DNA of 64,000 nt from Shewanella donghaensis (GTDB lineage Bacteria; Pseudomonadota; Gammaproteobacteria; Enterobacterales; Shewanellaceae). The position numbers and the translations under genes were made by a program. Shown piece by piece: positions 1-8,248 of the stretch (position 1 is the stretch's first letter; each line of letters opens with the position of its first letter). The notes beneath the pieces were generated by a model that was given only the letters and a program-made list of their open reading frames with translations, had not been told where the DNA came from and did no database searches. The stretch lies in assembly GCF_007567505.1 (NCBI RefSeq), contig NZ_CP041783.1, positions 4,836,001-4,900,000 of the forward strand. The letters run 5' to 3'.

Positions 1-237
1 TTCTACTTCATGATTTTCCGCCCACAGTCTAAGCGTGTTAAAGAGCACAAAAACCTTATGACTGCATTAGGCAAAGGTGATGAAGTGCTAACAAGCGGCG
101 GCATTTTAGGCAAGATTGCTAAAATCAGTGAAGAAAGTGATTACGTTTTATTGACTATCAATGAAACCAGCCAAATCACGATTAAAAAGGACTATATTGC
201 AGCGGTATTGCCTAAAGGCTCTATCCAGTCGTTGTAA
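1..237 (+). CDS. yajC: YajC, Sec translocon accessory subunit (5' truncated by window edge)
   Basis: The reading frame is open from base 1, so the start codon and the single membrane helix lie upstream of the window; the visible part begins within the conserved FYFMIFRPQSKR segment that follows the helix. YajC is a small inner-membrane protein that associates with SecDF in the holotranslocon. The visible 78 residues match the cytoplasmic part, including the GDEVLTSGGILGKI stretch typical of the family. secD starts 17 bases after the stop, giving the standard yajC-secD-secF order. Confidence 0.95.
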   Translation, partial: FYFMIFRPQSKRVKEHKNLMTALGKGDEVLTSGGILGKIAKISEESDYVLLTINETSQITIKKDYIAAVLPKGSIQSL

Positions 238-254
238 GCCAAGAGGGCTCATGT

Positions 255-2102
255 GTGTTAAATAAATACCCAATGTGGAAAAACATCATGGTGATGATTA
301 TCGTCGCCGTTGGTGCTTTTTATGCAACTCCTAACCTATTTGGTGAGGATCATGCGGTACAAGTCGTAGCGACTCGTGGCGCTGAAGTGACAACTTCAAC
401 TCTATCGACAGTAAATGGATTACTCGAAAGTAAAGGCATTGCGGTAAAGCGCGCTGAGCTCGAAGATGGTCAATTACTGGTTCGTGTTCAAAATTCTGAT
501 CAGCAATTACTTGCTAAAGAAGCCATTGCTGAAGCTCTAGGTGAAAAATATACCGTAGCGTTAAATTTAGCGCCTGCGACACCTGAGTGGCTTGAAGCCC
601 TTGGTGGTTCACCAATGAAGTTCGGTCTGGATTTACGCGGCGGTGTGCATTTCTTAATGGAAGTGGACATGGGTGAAGCGATTCGCAAGATGGAAGAAGC
701 TAAAATTGCTGATTTCAGAACGCAATTACGTGAAGAAAAAATTCGTTACGCAGGTGTTCGTAAAACACCTAAAGGTCTCGAAATTAAATTCCGTGATGCG
801 GAAAATTTAGCAAAAGCTGAACGCTTCCTTAAGTCTCGCAGTAACGAAATGGTGTTTAATGATGGTAGTAGTGGCGATAATTTCGCTTTGTACGCCACCA
901 TGAGTGAAAGTTACCTTACGCAAATTAAGGAAGAAGCACTTCAGCAAAACATCACCACTATTCGTAACCGTGTAAATGAACTTGGTGTTTCTGAGCCTGT
1001 GGTACAACGTCAAGGTGCAGAGCGTATCATTGTCGAACTACCAGGTGTACAAGATACCGCTCGTGCTAAAGAAATTTTAGGTGCTACAGCATCGATTGAA
1101 TTTCGAATGGTTGATGAAAAGACTGACCTTAGTGCAGCAGCCAATGGTCGAGTTCCTGCTACTTCTGAAGTATTCCCTCGTCGTTCAGGCGGTATTACTG
1201 TCCTGAAAAAAGAAGTGATGTTAACTGGTGATCATATTACTGGTGCACAACCTTCTTTTGATGAATATAGCCGTCCACAAGTATCTATTAACTTAGATGC
1301 TAAAGGTGGCAATATCTTCTCTAACGTGACTAAAGACAACATTGGTAACCCAATGGCGACTTTATTTATTGAGTATAAGGATAGCGGTCTTCGCAATCCT
1401 GATGGCTCAGTGAAGATGACTAAAATTGAAGAAGTTATTTCGGTTGCGACGATTCAAGCACGCCTTGGTCGAAATTTCGTCATTAACGGACTGGATCACT
1501 CAGAAGCGCAAAGCCTAGCGTTACTACTTCGTGCAGGTGCGCTTATTGCGCCGGTAACGATTGTAGAAGAACGCACAATTGGTCCAAGTCTTGGTGCTGA
1601 AAACGTCCAGAACGGTATTCAAGCGATGATTTGGGGCTTGGCTGTTGTTGTTGTCTTCATGCTTATTTACTACCGAGCATTTGGCGTTATCGCAAACTTA
1701 GCGCTTACTGTTAACTTAGTGATGGTTGTTGGCGTGATGTCAATGTTATCTGCTGTACTAACCCTACCAGGTATTGCTGGTATGGTACTGACGGTAGGTA
1801 TGGCGGTTGATGGTAACGTACTGATTTATGAGCGCATCCGTGAAGAGTTACTTGCTGGGCGAAGTGTTCAACAAGCGATTCATGAAGGTTACGCTAATGC
1901 ATTTTCAACTATTGCTGATGCCAACATAACCACCTTTATGACAGCATTGATTTTATTCGCTGTTGGTACGGGTGCTGTTAAAGGCTTCGCAATTACTCTG
2001 ATGATTGGTATCGCAACTTCAATGTTTACTTCTATCGTGGGAACGCGCGTTATCGTGAATCTCATGTGGGGCGGTAAAAAAGTTAAGAAGTTATCTATCT
2101 AA
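255..2102 (+). CDS. secD: SecD, protein translocase subunit (first copy)
   Basis: SecD and SecF form a cation-driven complex that helps SecYEG-exported proteins complete translocation on the periplasmic side. The 615-residue protein has the usual full length. A first membrane helix is at about residues 8-25, the family signature FGLDLRGGVHFLMEVDM at 123-139, then the periplasmic domains, and a C-terminal bundle of membrane helices from about 455. That bundle contains GMAVDGNVLIYERIREE, whose Asp near 519 belongs to the ion-conducting set in the family. The start is GTG at 255, which gives the conserved MLNKYPMWK N-terminus. A second secD paralogue begins at 62886. Whether this copy uses sodium or protons cannot be read from the sequence by eye. 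Confidence 0.97.
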   Translation: MLNKYPMWKNIMVMIIVAVGAFYATPNLFGEDHAVQVVATRGAEVTTSTLSTVNGLLESKGIAVKRAELEDGQLLVRVQNSDQQLLAKEAIAEALGEKYTVALNLAPATPEWLEALGGSPMKFGLDLRGGVHFLMEVDMGEAIRKMEEAKIADFRTQLREEKIRYAGVRKTPKGLEIKFRDAENLAKAERFLKSRSNEMVFNDGSSGDNFALYATMSESYLTQIKEEALQQNITTIRNRVNELGVSEPVVQRQGAERIIVELPGVQDTARAKEILGATASIEFRMVDEKTDLSAAANGRVPATSEVFPRRSGGITVLKKEVMLTGDHITGAQPSFDEYSRPQVSINLDAKGGNIFSNVTKDNIGNPMATLFIEYKDSGLRNPDGSVKMTKIEEVISVATIQARLGRNFVINGLDHSEAQSLALLLRAGALIAPVTIVEERTIGPSLGAENVQNGIQAMIWGLAVVVVFMLIYYRAFGVIANLALTVNLVMVVGVMSMLSAVLTLPGIAGMVLTVGMAVDGNVLIYERIREELLAGRSVQQAIHEGYANAFSTIADANITTFMTALILFAVGTGAVKGFAITLMIGIATSMFTSIVGTRVIVNLMWGGKKVKKLSI

Positions 2103-2116
2103 AGGAGAAGTTGACC

Positions 2117-3064
2117 ATGTTACAAATTTTTTCAGTTAAGAAAACGCTCAACTTTTTGAAGCACGCAAAACCTATCAGTATTATGTCTATGATACTGGTC
2201 ATTGCTTCTTTCGTATCTTTGGGAACACAAGGTATCAATTGGGGTCTTGATTTTACAGGCGGAACCGTAGTTGAACTAGAGTTCTCAAAGTCAGTTGATT
2301 TATTAGAACTTCGTGCAGAATATGATACTGATGCGGCCGATGGCGCAGTAGTACAGAACTTCGGTTCAAGTCGCGATGTACTAATTCGTTTACCGGTACG
2401 TGAAGAGCTTAAGAGTGATTTTCAAGTTGCGGCTATTATGCAGGGCGCACAAGCTATTGATGCCAATGTTATTCAAAAGCGTGTTGAATTCGTTGGACCT
2501 CAAGTGGGTAAGGAATTAGCAGAACAAGGCGGCTTAGCTGTTATTGTGGCGCTAATATGTATTCTTATCTACGTGTCGTTCCGCTTTGAATGGCGTTTAG
2601 CGATGGGCTCTGTTGCGGCTCTTTCCCATGATGTTATCGTTACTTTAGGTATCTTCTCTGTGCTTCAGTTAGAGTTCGACTTAACCGTATTAGCAGGTTT
2701 GCTTACGGTGGTCGGTTACTCATTGAATGATACGATTGTTGTTTATGACCGTATTCGAGAGAACTTCTTGAAAATGCGTAAAGGTGGTCCAATTGAAGTG
2801 GTTAACACTTCAATCACCCAAACAATGAGCCGTACCATCATTACAACTGCAACGACATTAGTGGTAGTTATTGCCTTGTTCCTTAAAGGCGGCAGCATGA
2901 TCCACGGTTTCGCGACGGCGTTACTATGTGGTATTTTCGTCGGTACTTATTCATCAATTTACGTTGCAAGTTACTTAGCTATCAAGCTTGGTATTAATCG
3001 TGAACACATGATGCCAGTAGAGATTGAAAAAGAGGGTGCTGATCAGCCTCCAATGATGCCTTAA
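2117..3064 (+). CDS. secF: SecF, protein translocase subunit
   Basis: SecF is the partner of SecD in the inner membrane. I place the start at the ATG at 2117 (315 residues), because AGGAG at 2103-2107 is well spaced for it and too close for the in-frame TTG at 2111. The protein has a helix near residues 20-40, the GLDFTGG signature, a periplasmic domain, and a helix bundle with VVGYSLNDTIVVYDRIREN near residue 200. It lies 14 bases after secD and is followed by a strong terminator, so yajC-secD-secF ends here. Confidence 0.97.
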   Translation: MLQIFSVKKTLNFLKHAKPISIMSMILVIASFVSLGTQGINWGLDFTGGTVVELEFSKSVDLLELRAEYDTDAADGAVVQNFGSSRDVLIRLPVREELKSDFQVAAIMQGAQAIDANVIQKRVEFVGPQVGKELAEQGGLAVIVALICILIYVSFRFEWRLAMGSVAALSHDVIVTLGIFSVLQLEFDLTVLAGLLTVVGYSLNDTIVVYDRIRENFLKMRKGGPIEVVNTSITQTMSRTIITTATTLVVVIALFLKGGSMIHGFATALLCGIFVGTYSSIYVASYLAIKLGINREHMMPVEIEKEGADQPPMMP

Positions 3065-3092
3065 CGCTAACTGAACCAGTAAAGCGTAAGTC

Positions 3093-3122
3093 AAAAAAGC
3101 CACTCAATTGAGTGGCTTTTTT
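3093..3122. terminator. Bidirectional intrinsic terminator after secF
   Basis: A perfect palindrome: an A-tract, GCCACTCAATTGAGTGGC and a T-tract. It can terminate secF on the plus strand and the small minus-strand gene ending at 3160. Confidence 0.9.
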
Positions 3123-3159
3123 ATTAACTAAATATAGTTTTAGCCATAGATCTATCCGA

Positions 3160-3384
3160 TTAAGCGGGTGGTAGTGATAATAAGTGTTGATGAACTTCAG
3201 GTTGAATTGCTGCAATAAACTGGCTATTCGCTGGATGGTTTATATCTAATGCAATCCAACCATCAGTCGACATTTGTTCAAGCTGATTAAACTGAGTGTC
3301 AGTGGTGGAATTTGTGTGCCATTGACCTGAGGCTTTAATAATTCCAAATTGGGTATGTAGACGTGTGATAGTGAAAGGTGTCAT
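3160..3384 (-). CDS. Conserved hypothetical protein, 74 residues
   Basis: Family not recognised. The start overlaps the stop of the upstream DUF3224-like gene by four bases (ATGA, 3381-3384), a typical translational coupling that makes this a likely real gene. The product is soluble, with no signal peptide or membrane helix visible. Motifs such as FGIIKASGQWH and DGWIALDINHP give no functional clue. It probably forms a two-gene unit with its neighbour, ending at the terminator at 3093-3122. Confidence 0.65.
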   Translation of the reverse strand: MTPFTITRLHTQFGIIKASGQWHTNSTTDTQFNQLEQMSTDGWIALDINHPANSQFIAAIQPEVHQHLLSLPPA

Positions 3385-3779
3385 AAATTACTCAACTCCA
3401 TTTCATATTGAGCTTGGCCTTTTTCACCAGAAGTAAATGTTCCTTTTCCTGAGATACTATCTAACTCTCCTTGGCCTGAATTGGGAACAATAATGTATTC
3501 GCTGCTTGCTATACCATTTTCGAACTTTCCGTTATGTTGTAGTACAAAGCTACCTGATTTTCCGTTAATACTGACTTCTACATTTTCATAACCACAAAAT
3601 ACAGCCAAGCCATCGGCGGTGTAGCACATAATATATTTCGGCTGACTCACTCCTTCAAGATCGCCTGAATACATTTGTGTGATACTTGCTGATGTTTGCT
3701 TTGCACCATCAGGATGTTCGATGTCTGTCGTTTCATCCCAATTTGTTATTTGAAATACACCAGATACTTGAAGCTTCAT
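3381..3779 (-). CDS. DUF3224-like protein, 132 residues
   Basis: The sequence resembles the DUF3224 family of small beta-rich proteins: an N-terminal GVFQITNWDETT segment, a G-rich middle (FCGYENVEVSINGKSGSFV), and a C-terminal SGQGELDSISGKGTF segment. No biochemical role is established for the family that I know of. AAGGAG lies just upstream of the ATG. It is the first gene of a two-gene minus-strand unit with the overlapping 74-residue gene, and is divergent from the DUF2007 gene at 3909. Confidence 0.75.
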   Translation of the reverse strand: MKLQVSGVFQITNWDETTDIEHPDGAKQTSASITQMYSGDLEGVSQPKYIMCYTADGLAVFCGYENVEVSINGKSGSFVLQHNGKFENGIASSEYIIVPNSGQGELDSISGKGTFTSGEKGQAQYEMELSNL

Positions 3780-3908
3780 ACGGATCTCCTTTTAGGGCTA
3801 TCATGAGCATATATTGAGTATAAAGTTTAATCAATGCTCGACAGCAAGAACCATTTACAAGTAGGATGATTAAAAATTTGCCACCAGAGCAATGCAGTAG
3901 GAATAATA

Positions 3909-4226
3909 ATGGAAGATAGAAAAGTGTTGTTAACAGGTGGGAACTTACTTCAAGCCCATACATGGAAAGGTTTACTCGAGACCAATGGTATATTGGTTGA
4001 ATTGACTGGTGAAGCTTTGCTTGGCGGTGTTGGAGAACTTCCAGCTGAAATGCAAACAGTTGATCTTTGGGTTAATCAAAATCAGTTAGAACAAGCCCAA
4101 TCAATTTTAGAATCTCATGATATGGACAGACCGCAATGGCAATGTGTGCAATGTCATGAAATGAATGAAGGTAGTTTTGAGTTATGTTGGCAATGTAGCT
4201 CTCCCCAAAGTACCAATCATAATTAA
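3909..4226 (+). CDS. DUF2007 domain protein with C-terminal zinc ribbon
   Basis: The 105-residue protein has an N-terminal DUF2007 fold (KVLLTGGNLLQAHTWKGLLE at about 5-24, then an acidic turn and VDLWVNQNQLEQAQSIL), described as a putative signal-transducing or PII-like small domain. It ends in two CxxC pairs (CVQCHEMNEGSFELCWQC) that look like a zinc ribbon. A monocistronic gene is likely, because 145 bases follow before the next start. Its function is unknown; a metal-binding regulatory adaptor is a reasonable guess only. Confidence 0.8.
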   Translation: MEDRKVLLTGGNLLQAHTWKGLLETNGILVELTGEALLGGVGELPAEMQTVDLWVNQNQLEQAQSILESHDMDRPQWQCVQCHEMNEGSFELCWQCSSPQSTNHN

Positions 4227-4371
4227 GCTTTCATTGTGATTAAAAGTACCTCTCAAGAAAAATGAGAGTACATCTCAGAATAAATCATTATCTTTGATAG
4301 TAAATAAGACTATGACAAACCAAGTAATTACTGGTTATAGTTGCGTTACTAAATTATTTCGTGAGTAATCC

Positions 4372-5298
4372 ATGCAGTACTTTCCATTATTTGTGGATAC
4401 ACAAAATTTACAAGTGTTAATTGTAGGGGCGGGTGAAGTCGCTACTAGGAAACTTGATTTATTGGCTCGAACTGAAGCCAATATTGATATTATTGCCCCA
4501 GATATAGCCCAAGAAATTGAAGCCTACCATCAAAAAGGTCGTATTCGTCTCACTCGACGAGCAGTCGAAGCTGCCGATATTGCTGATTATGATGTGATCT
4601 ATATGGCGACAGCCAATGAGCAGCTTAATAAAGACTTTGCTGTTTTAGCTACGCAAAAGGGTATTTGGGTCAATGTGGTAGATAACCCCAGTTTTTGCAG
4701 ATTTATCACGCCATCAATTGTTGACCGAGGCCGTTTGGTCGTGGCGATTAGTACTGCTGGTGCAGCTCCGGTATTTGCCCGAACTATTCGCTCTCGCCTT
4801 GAAACTATCCTTCCCCAGTCATTGAGCCCTTTATTTGATTTCGTGGCCTCAAAGCGCTTAGAGGTACAAAGTAAGATAACTTCAGGTAAAGACAGGCGTT
4901 TATTTTGGGAGCGTTTCTTTAAACTCAATAGTGACCGGTTCGATAGTGTCACTGAAAGTCACTTTGAGGATTCATTTGGCAGTTTAACTGCAGATGGCGA
5001 AATTTTATTGTTAGATGAAAATGACAATGCGGAACTATTACCCATTGCAGCGATGCCATTGTTACAAAAAATTGAATGTATTTATCGTGATTCAGAACTA
5101 ACACCTAACGGCTTAACCACAGATATTAATGAATTAATTAGGCGTGATGCCAGTCGTGAAGCGGTACCGTTATTAAGTGAGATCGCTGAAAAATATAATC
5201 ATGGTGAGCGAATGCTAATCGTATTAGATACTGTCAAATTGAAAAAGTTTAAAGCCCATTTTCCTATGGCTAAACACCTACAAGTTGGTGCGTTATAA
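4372..5298 (+). CDS. Siroheme synthase, precorrin-2 dehydrogenase/ferrochelatase part with decayed SUMT domain
   Basis: The product catalyses NAD-dependent oxidation of precorrin-2 to sirohydrochlorin and ferrochelation to siroheme, as in the N-terminal half of CysG and in Met8p. It shows the Rossmann motif VLIVGAGEVATRK (15-27), WVNVVDNPSFCRFITPS with Asp104 at the CysG catalytic position, VAISTAGAAPVFAR, and DRRLFWERFF. From about residue 215 the remaining 95 residues still align loosely with the start of the CysG uroporphyrinogen methyltransferase domain (GEILLLDENDNAELLP, IECIYRDSEL, LIRRDA, GERMLIVLD), but the glycine-rich SAM loops are gone and the domain stops early. The methyltransferase step must be supplied elsewhere, for example by a separate cobA-type gene. 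Confidence 0.88.
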   Translation: MQYFPLFVDTQNLQVLIVGAGEVATRKLDLLARTEANIDIIAPDIAQEIEAYHQKGRIRLTRRAVEAADIADYDVIYMATANEQLNKDFAVLATQKGIWVNVVDNPSFCRFITPSIVDRGRLVVAISTAGAAPVFARTIRSRLETILPQSLSPLFDFVASKRLEVQSKITSGKDRRLFWERFFKLNSDRFDSVTESHFEDSFGSLTADGEILLLDENDNAELLPIAAMPLLQKIECIYRDSELTPNGLTTDINELIRRDASREAVPLLSEIAEKYNHGERMLIVLDTVKLKKFKAHFPMAKHLQVGAL

Positions 5299-5364
5299 TT
5301 TTATAAAAAGCATTAGATAGCGTTTATTAACTGATATAAACCCTAGAGTCAGCAAACTTATCTT

Positions 5365-5412
5365 AAACCGAGTTTCATACTGAAGTTAAACAGTATAGAC
5401 TCGGTTTTTTTA
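5365..5412 (+). terminator. Intrinsic terminator after the siroheme synthase gene
   Basis: A two-part stem, AAACCGAGT with ACTCGGTTT outside and ATACTG with CAGTAT inside, followed by a T-tract. It ends shortly before the yaeQ start. Confidence 0.85.
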
Positions 5413-5428
5413 TTTGTTTGGAACTCTC

Positions 5429-5965
5429 ATGGCGCCTAAAGCAACCGTCTATAAAGCTGCACTTCAAATTGCAGATATGGACAGAAATTATTATGCCGAT
5501 CACCAGTTGACTATAGCGCAACATCCTTCTGAAACTGATAGCCGTATGATGGTTCGAATTTTAGCTTTTATCATGAATGCATCTGAGTCGCTGCAATTTA
5601 GTAAAGGGCTTTGTGTTGATGATGAACCTGAGCTTTGGGAAAAAAGTCTATCAGATGAAATTAATTTGTGGATTGAATTTGGCCAAGCTGATGAAAAATG
5701 GTTACGTAAAGCCTGTGGTCGCTCAAAGCAAGTTCAGTTAATTACTTATGCTGGCCGAAGTGTACCTATTTGGTGGAAGCAAAACGAGCAAGCGTTGCAA
5801 CGTTATAAGAACTTATCAGTGTTTAATATTTCTGAAGAAAGCGTCACGGCAATGGAAGCTTTTGTCACCAGAAGTATGAAGTTACAAGTCAGCATTAGTG
5901 ACGGCGAGATTTGGATTTCAGATGATTCCAATAGCTTGATGATTCAACCTGAACAGTTAAAATAA
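5429..5965 (+). CDS. yaeQ: YaeQ family protein
   Basis: The protein matches E. coli YaeQ nearly end to end: MAPKATVYKAALQIADMDRN, HPSETDSRMMVRILAF, LCVDDEPELW, DLWIE-like NLWIEFGQ, IWWKQN and the C-terminal IWISDD. YaeQ has a fold related to PD-(D/E)XK nucleases; its physiological role is unsettled. I start it at the ATG at 5429 (178 residues) rather than the in-frame TTG at 5414, because 5429 gives the family N-terminus. It sits alone between a terminator and a long AT-rich spacer. Confidence 0.9.
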   Translation: MAPKATVYKAALQIADMDRNYYADHQLTIAQHPSETDSRMMVRILAFIMNASESLQFSKGLCVDDEPELWEKSLSDEINLWIEFGQADEKWLRKACGRSKQVQLITYAGRSVPIWWKQNEQALQRYKNLSVFNISEESVTAMEAFVTRSMKLQVSISDGEIWISDDSNSLMIQPEQLK

Positions 5966-6189
5966 TTTATTACGCTCAATTGAATAGGTATTAAACATTC
6001 ATGCAAAGCGGTAGTTTGTCTAAATTAGGCTATAGTTTAAACGTTATATAGTCTACGTTTAGCTGATGTATCCATTATCAATTACTGCTATAACATTAGG
6101 TAGTAAGTTTTTAGCAAAAAGTTGATAGTGGCGATTAAATACCAAGAAGTCTTTATGACGCTATTGCGATATTTTTTTGATAAAATGTC

Positions 6190-6247
6190 GATAGAACTTC
6201 TGTAAGTAATTTAGTAAGAACTTCTATCATAATAGTATCTGAACTTC
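6190..6247. promoter_or_regulatory. Inverted and direct repeats upstream of the CBS-domain gene
   Basis: The 342-base spacer 5966-6307 contains no convincing gene. Within it, GATAGAACTTCT (6190-6201) and AGAACTTCTATC (6217-6228) form a 12-bp inverted repeat with one mismatched pair. GAACTTC also occurs three times as a direct repeat (6194, 6218, 6241) at 23-24-bp spacing. This could be an operator or a leader hairpin of the gene at 6308. The binding factor is unknown. Confidence 0.4.
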
Positions 6248-6307
6248 CTAAAACTAGACTTGATAACTCATTGTAATATTATGGTTTAGTCTATGAAGGA
6301 AGTGACA

Positions 6308-6883
6308 ATGAAGACGCTAAATTTATATTCAGTAGAGAAAATAGATCAACTTGCACGCCCAGAAGTTTCTGAGCACATTAACATTTTCTCTTCTGCCTCT
6401 GCTGTATTTACTGATTTTACCAACCTTAAACCCTTAGTCATTAAATTGAATACTGCCGCTGTTGATGTTGAACATCTGATGAAGCAATCCCATGTTAGGC
6501 TCAAAATTGTGATTGATGAACAGGGGCACTTTATGGGGTTGGTTAGCTTGCAGATGCTCCATAGCCAAGAAATGCAAAAACACGTTGCTCAAGGGTTCCC
6601 CAGAGAGCAATTACTTCTCAGTGATTTCATGTTAACTAAGGATTCACTTAAAGCCATTGATTACAAAGAACTTCAAAACTCACGAATTTGTGATGTCATC
6701 GAAACCTTGAAAAACTCTCAGCATCAACATTGTTTAGTGATTGACGAGCAGGCGCATATCATCCGAGGTTTGATTTCTGCCAATGATATTGTACGGAAAT
6801 TAAAGTTATCTATAGATGTCAATCTTAATCCCAGTTTTATGGTTATTGCAGATGATATCGATAAAGTGAAGGCGGCTAGTTAG
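6308..6883 (+). CDS. CBS-domain pair protein
   Basis: A 191-residue soluble protein with two CBS motifs: one around VEHLMKQSHVRLKIVIDE...GLVSL in the first half and one around ICDVIETLKNSQHQHCLVIDE...GLISANDIVRKL in the second. Paired CBS domains usually bind adenosyl nucleotides and act as energy or ligand sensors. No catalytic domain is attached. The ATG at 6308 is preferred over 6293, since AAGGAAG at 6296-6302 serves it at normal spacing. A long upstream region with repeats suggests that the gene is regulated. Confidence 0.8.
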   Translation: MKTLNLYSVEKIDQLARPEVSEHINIFSSASAVFTDFTNLKPLVIKLNTAAVDVEHLMKQSHVRLKIVIDEQGHFMGLVSLQMLHSQEMQKHVAQGFPREQLLLSDFMLTKDSLKAIDYKELQNSRICDVIETLKNSQHQHCLVIDEQAHIIRGLISANDIVRKLKLSIDVNLNPSFMVIADDIDKVKAAS

Positions 6884-6995
6884 TCATTGGAAATCACCGG
6901 ATTATTAACCTGCTATATTTATGAAACTGAATTTGTTTCTAGTATTTAATCAATATACAGTGGAATAGATAAGGCACTGATAATACGGAGCATGG

Positions 6996-7460
6996 ATGCA
7001 AATACGTAAGGCAACTATAGCGGATGCACAAACAGCGTTTGAAATTCGTAATCAAGCGATATGGACACAATGTAAAGGTCATTATGATGACGATGTATTA
7101 AGAGTCTGGACCGAAGGGGATTTACCTCAACAATTTGCAGATGTATTTGCGGCTACTGGTTATGTGGCAATAGCAGATGGCGATATTGCAGGTGTCGGCA
7201 TGATAGATGTTGATACAGGTATGGTTGATGCCATGTTCGTTAGGCCAAGTGCATTTGGACAGGGATTAGGTCGGGCAATGTTACAACACTTAGAATCAAT
7301 AGCGCGCGAGGCTGGGTGCAAAAAGTTAATTTTAGACGCCTCATTAAACGCGGTTATTTTTTATCGAACTTGTGGCTTTATTGGGGAAACTCAATCTATC
7401 TGGCACTCTCCAAGGGGGATCGATCTTGCTTGTGTGCCGATGGAAAAATCTTTGATGTAG
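6996..7460 (+). CDS. GNAT family N-acetyltransferase
   Basis: A 154-residue acetyltransferase of the GNAT fold. The acetyl-CoA binding motif A is VRPSAFGQGLGRAMLQHLE, followed by LILDASLNAVIFYRTCGF, the usual beta-alpha closing element. The N-terminus (MQIRKATIADAQTAFEIRN) is typical. CGGAG at 6986-6990 precedes the start. The substrate cannot be inferred. The gene is convergent with the rhodanese operon, whose terminator lies between them. Confidence 0.88.
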   Translation: MQIRKATIADAQTAFEIRNQAIWTQCKGHYDDDVLRVWTEGDLPQQFADVFAATGYVAIADGDIAGVGMIDVDTGMVDAMFVRPSAFGQGLGRAMLQHLESIAREAGCKKLILDASLNAVIFYRTCGFIGETQSIWHSPRGIDLACVPMEKSLM

Positions 7461-7492
7461 ATATAAATGCTTAACGGTTTTCAAATAAATAC

Positions 7493-7532
7493 AAAAAAGC
7501 CTTACCGTTATTTTATAGTGAAGGTAAGGCTT
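7493..7532 (-). terminator. Terminator of the rhodanese/RND operon
   Basis: An AAGCCTTACC / GGTAAGGCTT stem. On the minus strand it is followed by a run of T residues. It also lies downstream of the acetyltransferase gene on the plus strand but has a poor T-tract in that direction. Confidence 0.8.
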
Positions 7533-7561
7533 GTTATGAGCTTTAATATGTTATTAGTAAA

Positions 7562-7975
7562 TTAGCGTTTGTTTGTCGACAACATTTGGTATCCACCGCC
7601 GTTATAGGTTTGGGTAAACCCTGCCGCAACTAATTCATCGTTAGCTATCCCACTGCGACGCCCGCTACGACAATAAAGCACGATATTGGTGTCTTTTGCC
7701 ATTTGCTGTTTTGTGAGCTCAGTTAATACCACTTCAAAGGGAATATTTACCGCCCCCTCAAGGTGACCTGCAGCGAATTCTTCAGCGGTTCTGACATCTA
7801 ATATCAGCGCGCCATTGCTAATCTTTTCCCAAGCGATATCGGGGCTTTGATCTCGAGCGATGCTTAATTGGCTAAAGCTCAGTATTAACAAACTCAGGCA
7901 TAAAAGACTCAGTCTTATAAAGTTCTGTTTAACAAAACTAGCATGAGTAAAGTTGTTGACCTGTAATTGCAGCAC
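7562..7975 (-). CDS. Exported rhodanese-like sulfurtransferase
   Basis: A single rhodanese domain (about residues 45-135) with LILDVRTAEEFAAGHLEGAVNIP and the active-site loop LYCRSGRRSG, whose Cys is the expected persulfide carrier. The N-terminus holds a hydrophobic stretch (SLLCLSLLILSFSQLSIA) that looks like a signal peptide, so the domain is probably periplasmic, similar to PspE. The start is GTG with AAGGAA upstream. It is the last gene of a four-gene unit: RND adaptor, RND pump, DUF2892 protein, rhodanese. Confidence 0.88.
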   Translation of the reverse strand: MLQLQVNNFTHASFVKQNFIRLSLLCLSLLILSFSQLSIARDQSPDIAWEKISNGALILDVRTAEEFAAGHLEGAVNIPFEVVLTELTKQQMAKDTNIVLYCRSGRRSGIANDELVAAGFTQTYNGGGYQMLSTNKR

Positions 7976-8006
7976 GGATAATTCCTTTTTATATTTTTAG
8001 TGTTTT

Positions 8007-8228
8007 CTATTGTCTAGTTATGTCGTTGGCAATTTCTGCTTCAGAACGAATACCGAGTTTCTTTAATACCATTGCTGCTGGGCAAAAACCAGTAAAAGCA
8101 CTTTGAAATAGGTTTACGCCAACAAACAATGTGAGCCAGATAAAATTATGGCTGACTAGAGCAGTTAATGCCAAAGACAACATCACCATAAATCCTGCAA
8201 ATGCCATAATACTTTTTTCTAAAGACAT
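8007..8228 (-). CDS. DUF2892 (YgaP-type) inner-membrane protein
   Basis: A 73-residue protein with two hydrophobic helices and the family end FTGFCPAAMVLKKLGI, as in the membrane part of the rhodanese YgaP. In E. coli YgaP the rhodanese and membrane parts are one protein; here a DUF2892 protein and a rhodanese are adjacent separate genes, suggesting that they work together. AAGGAG precedes the ATG. Confidence 0.85.
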   Translation of the reverse strand: MSLEKSIMAFAGFMVMLSLALTALVSHNFIWLTLFVGVNLFQSAFTGFCPAAMVLKKLGIRSEAEIANDITRQ

Positions 8229-8248
8229 GGGTAACTCCTTGGTTGTTA

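Noticed and set aside
2994..3215. 73-residue minus-strand frame overlapping the end of secF
   Set aside because: It crosses the secF end and a strong terminator and overlaps the better-supported 74-residue gene.
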